From the NCBI GenBank assembly GCA_003290165.1, contig QNQO01000458.1:310001-374000 (forward strand): a DNA stretch of 64,000 nt, read 5' to 3'. Both the position numbers and the translations under genes were made by a program. The stretch's first letter is position 1. Every line of letters begins with the position of its first letter. Under the pieces are notes generated by a model. It saw only the letters and a program-made list of their open reading frames with translations. It was not told the origin of the DNA and made no database searches. Below are positions 56,060 to 64,000 of this stretch, piece by piece. Origin of the DNA: Berberis thunbergii. Lineage: Eukaryota; Streptophyta; Magnoliopsida; Ranunculales; Berberidaceae.

Positions 56060-57730
56060 GTGAGTAAAAAGCTTTTGGAACAAATGGAGCACTCTACAGA
56101 CCCCAACCCTAGCAACAATCAAAGCAATCCTTCCACTGGTGAAACTGCATTGCCAATAGTGCATGTTTCAAATCCAGTGGTAACCGGACCAACCATGCCT
56201 GGTAACAAAGAGGCACAACATGGAGTGGTAACCCAATCATCTCAAACATCTGGTGGCACTGCTATGGATTCTCGCGTGCCAAATATTTTTTTTTATCAAA
56301 ATGGTGGACAAACTCACCAAAAACGTGTTCAATCTGCCGACCATGTCCAAGCACCCCCAACATAACTCTGCCAACTACGTTCGAGAGAATAGTGAAGTTC
56401 TTGTAGAACTTCAGCAAGTGAATCTCGAAAGCAGCGAACCACCAGAAGATGGCCTCCCTAGAACAACAGAATCCATGCACAAGTTCCATTCAGGATAAGG
56501 GTCATTGATCCTAATGTGATGTACCAGTTTTCCAGAGCATCGTTATCTGATGTACTAATGGTAACTTCTCTACCAAAAAAGTTCACCCCAACAAAGTTTG
56601 AAGCGTACCATGGCACCACCGATCTGACGGATCATCTGCGACACTTCCACCACATAATGGCATTGAAAGGTTGCACAGAGTCCATCCTATGTCGAACATT
56701 TCCGACTAGCCTCACCTCTATGGCAATGAGTTGGTTCAATAGCTTACCGCCTAGGTCGATAGACTCCTTCCCAGCGCTAGCTACCGCCTTCATCACAAGG
56801 TTCATCAGTAGCTAGCGAATGAGAAAGAGCCCACACTACTTGTTTCACATCAAGCAAAATCCCGAATAAGCTATAAGGGAATATGTCACTCGTTTTACTA
56901 ATGAGTTGATCATGATTGATGGCTGCAGCAATGACACGTCCATTGCCACCTTCACCTCCCAACTAAAAAGAGGATCATTTTACAATTCTCCGAATCTAGA
57001 TCCTCCGAATAATATGGCAACCTTGTTGAAAATCGCTTAGAAACATATCACCCTTGAGAAAATGTTAGCGACCAAAAAGAAGAACGAATCCGAAAGGGAG
57101 GGTCAATCGAAGAGGCAAGAGAGGAGAGAAGAAAAATAGAGACGACAGACCTTAAGAGGAGAACGCTCAGTCAAAGAGGCATCGAACCAACAGAATATAT
57201 GAATTCAACCAGCAAGAGCCCAGAAAGCTGCAATCTGCAAGGCCCGGGCATGAACGGGTTACAAGTGTGGTGAAAAAGAAGTATAAACCATACACAATCT
57301 TGAAAACGAGTTGAACAAACATACTGAAGTCCATGGCAAAATGTGAAGACATCAACTAGCCGCTCAAAATGAGAGGAGATCCGAATGGGTGAGATAAAAG
57401 CAAGTACTGCTCTTTCCATAAGGATCATGGGCACGATACTGAAGACTGCTACAATTTGAAAGATGAAAACGAGCATTGGATTCAAAGAGGACGACTCGAG
57501 GAATTCTTCGGGCTTTCAAACAAGCAATCTAAAGGGAAAGGGAAAATAGACGTCACTGCGAGATCAAAAGAACAACCCAGAGAACTGATAAACGCCCTAC
57601 ACTGCATAGTTGGAGGGAATGAACAATTTGGCCAAAAGAAGCGATCAGTAATACCGCCCACTCGAGCTGATCTAAATCAAAGTAGGAGCGCCAACATCAT
57701 CGAACGAGACTAGAAGAGCCACTACAACAA
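56060..57730 (+). pseudogene. Retrotransposon gag (Tat-type), broken
   Basis: The first frame (56060-56365) is a Ser/Asn/Gln-rich N-terminus. The capsid-like domain follows: 56500-56815 encodes PKKFTPTKFEAYHGTTDLTDHL, then ILCRTFPTSLTSMAMSWFNS and ALATAFITRFISS, as in Retrotrans_gag proteins, ending at a stop at 56813. Weak continuation is seen to about 57120. At 57400-57713 a frame with YCSFHKDHGHDTEDCYNLK and EELI/RGRLEEFF-like words marks the CCHC-like end of gag. At least three frame breaks. Its intact form would coat element RNA. Confidence 0.75.
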
Positions 57731-58630
57731 CTCACAATAGGAGAAACAGAGTCATTTTCACTTCATGTGGAGATCAACCAACTAACCGAATTTGAGGGTC
57801 TCACTGATGAACACGAGCTTGATCTACATTATCCCTAACAAGACCAACAACGCCTCAACATTACTGATAACAGAACTGACGCAAACAAATTTGATTCGGA
57901 GAATAACTACAATTGCAAGGTCGGAACCCAGAAGTTCATGGAAGTTTTGGCAACTGGCGCTGCTGTGAGCATGATTGAACAATTCGGTGTTGGTTGCTGA
58001 TGAAATCACCAATCGAAATACCTTGAAAAGCGCACACTCAAGAATTTGATTAAGAAGCATTTTGAGTTTATTGGCTACTTCGTGATGACCGTACACATGA
58101 CAACAAACTATCAATATTACAAAGAAGGATGTTGCAACAAACGTCCCCTTTCATTACACCATTTTAGTTAAAAACATATAAACAATTTCAATGAAACAAC
58201 ACCAAAACATACTCCAGAGCAATACGAAACCAAAGCCAATCTAAAGTCAGACACGAATACTCCTCAAACAACAAAGGCTCGCAAGAATCAACCCCATATC
58301 ATCATAAGAAACAACATCAATCAAGCAATAGTCAAACAAAAAAATGCAACACACGAACGGATCCTACGCCATAACATAACACCCACCAAACAAGCAGACA
58401 AGCTAAGATGACTAACACTACGAGCCAAGAAGTTCTGGACAAGGAAAGGAAAACTACTGCAACTATAGATTGTTAAGCATCTGAATCATGATTATTAATA
58501 AAACTCCAAGATCAAAACCTCCATCTTACGTTCAAACAGTCAAGTTAAGTCGAGGCATCAAAGCCAAACAATGCAAAACAACTAGCACGATCAGCATGAC
58601 GAGCTACGAATAAAAAGTCAGGACGTATGA
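57731..58630 (+). other. Tat element interior, undefined
   Basis: After gag there is A/C-rich DNA. A short frame near 57905-58000 (MEVLATGAAVSMIEQFG) could be a protease remnant, but the flanks do not support it. No RT, RNase H or integrase motif could be found. Confidence 0.4.
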
Positions 58631-58639
58631 GTTAGATGT

Positions 58640-59230
58640 AAACAATAAAGTTCTGGTCGTACGTAAACAATAAACTTCTGGTATGATCAACCACGAAGAA
58701 AATCTACCAAAGTTGGGATACACAAGTCAAATTACTCGTAAAACCTTCTGGTCAACCAATATATCGGACCACGAAACGAAAGTTGGGACGTATAAGTCAA
58801 ATTACTCATAAAAACCTTCAGGCCGACCAATATGTCGAACCACGAAGGGAAAATTGGGACATATAAGTCAACTTACTGGTAAAAAACCCTCTGGCTAACA
58901 AATATATCGGACCATGAAGCAAAATTTGTGACGCACAAGTCAACTTACTCGTAAAACCTTCTGGTCAACCAATATGTCGGACCACGAAGTGAATGTTCGA
59001 ACATATAAGTCAACTTACTCGTAAAAACCTTCAGGTCGACCAATATATCGGACCACGAAGTGAAAATTGGGACATATAAGTCAACTTAGTGGTAAAAAAA
59101 CTCTAGCTGACCAATATCTTCAGCCACGAAGTAAGAGTCTGGACGTATAAGTCTAGGCGCATTCGTAAAAAATCTTTTGGCCAACCAATATGTCGAGCCA
59201 TGAAGCAAAAGTCTGAACGAGTAAATGAAG
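58640..59230 (+). repeat. 70-72 bp tandem array in Tat 3' region
   Basis: Units are phased by AAGTCAA(A/C)TTA at 58724, 58794, 58865, 58937, 59007, 59078 and a diverged one at 59149, giving spacings of 70, 71, 72, 70, 71 and 71 bp. Each contains ACC(T)TC(A/T)GG, (C/G)ACCAATAT(A/G)TCG and ACCACGAAG. There are about eight copies, and the outer ones are more diverged. The array lies just upstream of the 3' LTR. No protein is encoded. Confidence 0.88.
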
Positions 59231-59865
59231 ACAAACTAGTAAAGCTTCTCGGCCCAATCAACAAAACCAAATAAATGAAAGCTTCATATGGTTAAAAACG
59301 AGCGCAATAGTAGAAATACAAACAAGCGTAAATGACTGAAATACAGAAAGTACAAGTAACAAGGTCAACACACATTTTTATGTCAATGGGATGTCGTGAT
59401 TGATCTGAGACAAAAAAAATACAAATTACGACTCATAGTCAGAAGCCCAAAAAGGGTGGATCTAGTTGTAAAAATCCAAACAAGGCCCATCAGAACAAAT
59501 CTTAGTCATAGGCCCAACAAAGTTCTCCTTTAAAAAGGAGGAACATTACAGAGAAAAAGAATTGTGAAGGTAGTTACTCTCCCAAATAAGCATCTTCATA
59601 AAGGAGGAGACTGTTATAAAGAACGTCTCCCCTCGATGAGCCTCACATGTTTAAGTCGCTTAGAGAATTTATAACGTCCATTATATAAGGTAAAGGGAAC
59701 ATTCGACAAAAGTATGCAATTTTAATTGAATTCTATCCAAATTAATCTCCAACAGATTATTGACTTAAGCATCGGAGTGCCTTCGGCCATCAAACAGGTG
59801 CTCTTTAGCAATCTAACATTTGTTTTGTAGGTTATATTTACAGGAGACCAAGTTTGGACGCATCA

Positions 59866-60830
59866 AATATATTTTTGAATTGAAGTAAAAATAGTTATTA
59901 CTTGAATTTGCAAAACCAATATAGGTTAATCGTTGAGAGAAAATGTATAAATGTGAGATCGACTTTTTAATTCATATATATTAGGTTTATGAGTGATAAA
60001 GAAAATTAGGTTATTCAAGTGTGACCAAAGAAGACTCGACTGAAGGCATCGACTCAAACATACATATCGAAAATGCAAAGTCAAAGTCAATTGAAAACCT
60101 TAGACAACATTTGAAAGTCAAAGATAGAAGATCGATCAACCATAGTCAACTTTTAAGAAGACTAAAGTCCAAGAAGGTGGGCCTTACAAAGGCGGAAAAG
60201 AAAACTACCCAAAAGTGGCAAGTGCATTGGCCAAATATTGAAGTGTGAAAAGTACTTTTGACGGCCAAATTTTATTTCAGATTCAAATTAGGATAGTCAA
60301 CTATGACTATTGGAATTAAAAAACAAATCAAATTATAGTCAACTATTGCTATCTGGTTATGCATTTCTAGTTCTAACTAAGTATCTAATCTAATCGGATG
60401 CGACAATAGAAAAGTTGCATATGGGATAGTTGACGATGGTTGTCCAGATATGGACCTATGACTATTAGACCCTCTCGTTTGTTCAACATGACTTGAAAAT
60501 TTTTATAAGCTTCAACGATAGCAAAGATAATGTTTTGAGAATCAAGAAGAAGAAGACAAACATTTTCTCCAAGTTTAGGCAAAAGAATCCTCTATGTCTT
60601 CTCTTCAACTCTCAATTATTCTTCCTGAATGCGCTTAAAAGACAAAGAGAGTTCCTAGAGCTTATATTGTGACCGTTGTTTAGATCAACTAACTTATTTG
60701 TTAAAGATCTATGCCCTAGATAGAAAACCCTCTCATCCCAGAATTTCATACTTGTAAGGGTGAAGATCTTATTTCTAATATCTATAAAGAAGTGAGATTT
60801 CGACCTCAGACCTTCTTTAATATGTCTATT
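59866..60830. other. Intergenic DNA right of the Tat element
   Basis: AT-rich. The ORF at 60021-60248 (lysine-rich, 75 aa) has no recognised domain and codon use is not convincing; the stretch may be the U3 part of the LTR relic that follows. Confidence 0.4.
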
Positions 60831-61420
60831 TGAGAAACGTTGCAAGAAAGTGTTTCATCCACTTGCAAACTCAAGTTCTTTTAGAGACCTTGCGAGGTTG
60901 TGGGGTGCATTTTCAATATTGAAGTTTCTCGTTAAAGCATACTTTGTACTTTGGTTCGTGGAGAATTCGACCAGAAGAGCTTGTGGTGTGTGTCGCCCTT
61001 TCACAAAAAAGTAACCAATTGAGGCCAACCAAACCTCAATTTAGGTGAACCTCGTTATATTTATGTCTTATGGTATTGTTTTTTACAATTTGTATTTTTG
61101 TTGTCACTTGTTCATGCTTGCACTCTTTATTTCTCAAGACTCTTTATCTATCTTCTATTTGCATGTTTTAAAGGTGATTAAGTATTCTTTCAGGTTTTCA
61201 CCTTCAAGTTTGTCCATCATTGAAGTGTTTATAATTGGTGTTTAAGTTAGAGAAAAGTCAAACAAACTCTGAAGTAGTTAATTCTACAAAGAGTTTGTGA
61301 GATCATCTTTACCTTAAGCATTCTTCCCCAAAGTTTTCAAAGTTCAAAAAGGTTTTTATCAAAAGAGACTGTTCACCCCTTTTGTCTCGCTCATCTAGTC
61401 TTAGCACATTTTCATTTGGA
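60831..61420 (+). mobile_element. Copia-type LTR relic
   Basis: CCTTGCGAGGTTGTGG, then CCAACCAAACCTCAATTTAGGTGAAC and GTTATATTTATGTC match the window's left edge (about 285-560) in the same order. TGTTCACCCC(TTTTG) near 61370 is a common ending of Copia LTR neighbourhoods, also seen at 12107. No internal domains follow. Confidence 0.4.
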
Positions 61421-62329
61421 ACTTTGTGTTCTTGCCCGCTCATCATTGTTGTTTCTGAAATACCTTTATTGAATCCCTTGGCGTAAATATCACGGTTATT
61501 TTGAGTTAATCAATATTTTTCTTATGAGCACCATACACGCGTTCAAACTTGTGCTGAACTTCTATATTACATTAGTATAGGTTATGGGCTCATTGAATTG
61601 AATCACTATTGGTAAAGATACCAACTAAAATAAGAAACAAAATCAATAGGTATCAAAGGAGAAAATTTTGCATTATCTGAAATGAGGAATAACCTATAGA
61701 ACGAATGAAAGAGTTGAGCAGGGGAGTATCCGCAAAAGAATTTATTATTCACATTCTTCACCGTTTGCTTTGGCAGTTGTTACCCCTCCTTGGCATTGGG
61801 GCCTAGTTCATTCCTTGAATAAATTATTTAGGGATTTCTTTTATTCTAAAAAAAACTCATGTTTGGGAGATTTTTCTTCAAACTACACAAGGATGTTTGC
61901 CTTCCTTCTAATTTAGTTACTACAAATAAAATTTTCCAATTAATTCATTGTGACATTTAGGCTCCTATTGTATTCTGAGTGGTTTTCGTTATTTTGACAA
62001 TTATACATGACTTTACCAGAAGTACTAAGGTTTTATCTTATGTGTGTTATATAGATAACAAAGTTTCACTACAATCTTGATTTGCAATGATTCTCACTCG
62101 GGTTACATTATAGATACATTTCTACTTTTATGGTAGTGGTGTTATATTGTCTCCTACCATTCAAAGAGTGCAATCAAATATATTGTGGTTGTTGTTATCA
62201 AACAAAGAACATTACAAGATTAGCGAGAAACTCATAGGAGGGAAAATGGATGAAGATACAAAAGAAAACTAATCTAAACTATATAACTCAACCTCCCCTT
62301 AGGAATAGTAAAAAAAAAGTGTCTTTGTT
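61421..62329. other. Intergenic stretch, no feature recognised
   Basis: No gene or bounded repeat could be supported in this AT-rich stretch. Confidence 0.45.
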
Positions 62330-62800
62330 CTAATATTCAGGTTGTCAATTTTGCCCTTCCAAATTATTGTTATTTACATTTCAATCAGGTCCCTTTAAAA
62401 ATTCATTAATTACACCCAATGCATTAATATAATTTATTTAAGGCCCTCCAATTTATCTATATAAAAAGGTCATCACCTCTAACCTTTTGAATTCCCCCTT
62501 TAAACATTCATTAATCACACCCAAGGCCGTAACATAATTTATTTAAAGCCCTCCAATTTATCTATATATTATAAATAAATAAAAAGCCCTCACATCTAAG
62601 TTTTTGATTTTCCATCAAAGCCAGCCTATGTAAACATTCATTATACCTAAGCCCTTAACGTAAATTATTTCAAGACATTCAATTATTTATAAATTATATA
62701 AATGCCCTTACATCTAAATTTTCGATTTTCCATTTTGCCCTCCATATTTATTTACTTACAATCAAAATCAGCCCTTTCAAACATTGATTAATTAACAGTA
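62330..62800 (+). repeat. Degenerate tandem repeat, 105-140 bp units
   Basis: Units share C(C)CTTTAAA(C)ATTCATTAAT(C/T)ACACCCAA, TAATTTATTTAA(G/A)(G)CCCTCCAATTTATCTATAT and ACATCTAA(A/G)TTTT(C/T)GATTTTCCAT. Starts are near 62391, 62496 and 62628, with a partial one near 62770. Unit length varies because of small insertions. Confidence 0.6.
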
Positions 62801-62852
62801 AAAAGTATATTATCAACCTAATTTTCAATTTTTCCCTCACCCAAACTCAACA

Positions 62853-63155
62853 ATGTCCATCATATCTTTGTCCTTTCCCTCCCTCTTTGTTTTCCTCCTC
62901 TTCTCTACCGCTGCTGACCCCTTCTTCCTCCTCTCCCCTTCTTCATCTTTCTCTGTTTTGCAACCACCACGACCCCCTTCTTCCTCTCTCTCTCTCTCTC
63001 TATTTTGCAACCACCCTCATCCCCTATTTTCTCCCACCACCTTCTTCTTTCTTTGTTTTGCAACCACCCCACCCCTTTCTTCCTACCTCTCTGTAATCTT
63101 CACATCCGCTATTTATGTGCATGCAGTGCGCTTCCACCCTATTACATATAAATGA
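62853..63155 (+). other. C/T-rich low-complexity stretch
   Basis: A pyrimidine-rich block with CTCTCTCTCTCT at about 62983-63001 and a repeated TTTTGCAACCACC word. The open frames here are composition artefacts (Ser/Leu/Pro-rich, two overlapping frames). Confidence 0.5.
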
Positions 63156-63364
63156 AAAATATTTAATATCCTAGAATTTATATATACCACAAGAAAGGTA
63201 GCTCAAGGAATGGGCTTGGCTGGAGCCATGTCCCATACAATTTTACTATAGCCATATCCCAAGCAATTTGACTATTGTCTAGACATGATTCTAATCATGT
63301 TCCTCAAATAGTTATTGTCCAACTTCTCTCTCTCTCTCTCTTTCTCCCCCCCCCCTCCCCCAAA

Positions 63365-63917
63365 GATTTTGTTATTTCTCTCTTTCCAAATTACCCATAG
63401 AGCTAATAGCAATGGCTTATCCAAGAGTCATTAATTGTGCACAGGAAGAGTTTTTTTAGTTCAATTGAAACCATTCAATCACCTTTCATTTAGAAGAAAC
63501 AACCATTAGATTTCACTAGCAATAACCGACCAAGTAGATGTGTCAAAAGGACGAATGGGGAAATGATGAGTTATGGATTCTGACTTAGCAAAAGTGCACA
63601 CCTGTATGCAATATCAATACTCATTTGGCTAGATTATCAAGGGGCTAAGATTTTTCCATAAGCTAAAGTTCAAAGGAAAAAATGTGCGAGGGGGACTTTT
63701 TTTCCCAGAAGAAACAATAAAAGGTTGGGGTTGGGTAGAAGTAGGGAGGGGTAATGAAATCACAAAGTTTATCATAAACTTCTTTGACAGAGAAAGTGTT
63801 GTTTTGTGATCCCATACACACTTGTTTCACTCTCTTACCAACTACTGCCTCTAGGATATCCCGGAGCTCAATCATTTTACTAACCTTTGAATCTTTGATG
63901 CCTCTTTTAAGAGCTAA
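63365..63917 (-). pseudogene. L1-type LINE ORF2 C-terminal relic
   Basis: On the minus strand 63944-63663 ends with TFSVKEVYDKL and FYCFFWEKKSPSHIFSFEL, and past a stop the same frame gives LMEKS, PLDNLAK, VLILHTGVHFC, the pattern of the zinc-binding reverse transcriptase domain (zf-RVT). Further down, about 63420-63370 reads LWVIWKERNNKI, the usual end of this domain. Stops interrupt it. A MITE begins at 63918 on the + strand inside the reading frame. Confidence 0.65.
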
Positions 63918-64000
63918 GGGTGTATTTTGGTTGCATGAAATCATATTCCATGGGAATCCATGAACGGACCCCTACATCTAAGCTTATTTGAGGTTCACTC
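63915..64000. mobile_element. Tourist-like MITE, left part (cut by window end)
   Basis: TAA (63915-63917) followed by GGGTGTATTTTGGTTGCATG and then ATATTCCATGGGAATCCATGA and GGACC matches the left end of the MITE at 33674, in the same order. Only the first 83 bp are in the window. Confidence 0.7.

Larger units (their letters stand above)
55016..59865 (+). mobile_element. Non-autonomous Tat-lineage Ty3/gypsy element with two LTRs
   Basis: The 5' LTR is about 55016-55980 (including a hAT insertion) and the 3' LTR about 59381-59865 (about 485 bp). Shared blocks include GGCCCAACAAAGTT, GAGGAACATTACAGA, AGCCTCACATG(C/T)TTAAGTCGC, ACATTCGACAAA and CTAACATTTGTTTTG, both ending GACGCATCA. A PBS-like TTTGGCGACGTCTGTGGGGAACG follows the 5' LTR (55982-56004). 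Interior: broken gag (56060-57713), an undefined stretch, a 70-72 bp tandem array and the 3' LTR. No reverse transcriptase or integrase is seen. Left ends of the LTRs are approximate and no matching 5-bp TSD was found. The LTR ends match the minus-strand element at 3853-7780. Confidence 0.75.

Noticed and set aside
58640..59230. CRISPR-like array
   Set aside because: The units are contiguous 70-72 bp tandem repeats without unique spacers, inside a plant retrotransposon.
60021..60248. 75-aa lysine-rich ORF
   Set aside because: No domain, no matching neighbour and an LTR-relic context.
62853..63155. 100-aa ORF starting with a hydrophobic stretch
   Set aside because: Pyrimidine-rich low-complexity DNA with a second open frame in the same place; a signal-peptide look is expected from such composition.

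Overview
The window looks like nuclear DNA of a flowering plant, probably a eudicot. It is AT-rich and crowded with plant-type transposons (Tat and other Ty3/gypsy elements, Copia-type LTR pieces, L1 LINEs, hAT, Harbinger and CACTA MITEs, a Helitron-like array and a TRIM). It holds one recognisable host gene, spread over many short GT-AG exons. I see no bacterial-type gene organisation.

The gene is plastidial phosphoglucomutase (PGM1/PGMP type) on the + strand. The ATG is at 19970 and the stop codon ends at 39849. I could place 22 exons, and they join in frame with no leftover bases into 634 codons plus stop. Catalytic serine loop, metal loop, sugar loop and phosphate loop are all present, and a serine-rich transit peptide precedes the enzyme. 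All introns are GT-AG except intron 6, which is GC-AG. About 1.9 kb of coding sequence occupies about 19.9 kb because introns 5, 7, 10, 13 and 17 hold transposons: three hAT elements with 8-bp target duplications, an L1 LINE carrying one of them, a Harbinger-type MITE and another MITE-like foldback.

Left of the gene (1-19.3 kb): a Copia-type LTR relic; a dispersed repeat split by a hAT element (1115-2175); a tandem array of Helitron-like units (3771-10607) interrupted by a minus-strand Tat element (3853-7780), itself interrupted by a 2-kb solo LTR (4103-6128); an inverted partner of the dispersed repeat (about 11.4-11.95 kb); a gypsy element with 5' LTR, PBS, broken gag and protease, and the C-terminal end of the polyprotein but no RT or RNase H (12195-about 17.0 kb, with a hAT at 17117-18094); and a CACTA-like element (18283-19310) just upstream of the promoter.

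Right of the gene (39.85-64 kb): a decayed minus-strand gypsy element (about 43.3-46.1 kb) whose RT is interrupted by a complete 525-bp TRIM; a CACTA MITE at 50.1 kb; a GC-rich near-perfect hairpin at 52.3 kb; a non-autonomous Tat element (about 55.0-59.87 kb) with a hAT in its 5' LTR and a 70-72 bp tandem array in its 3' region; Copia-like LTR relics; a tandem repeat near 62.5 kb; an L1 fragment; and the start of another Harbinger MITE cut by the window edge.

I did not find a convincing new protein system. The most notable items are the GC-AG intron, the TRIM with a 69-bp interior, the Helitron-like tandem array with nested insertions, and the Tat satellite-like array. Element ends were read by eye; those with matching target duplications are the firmest.
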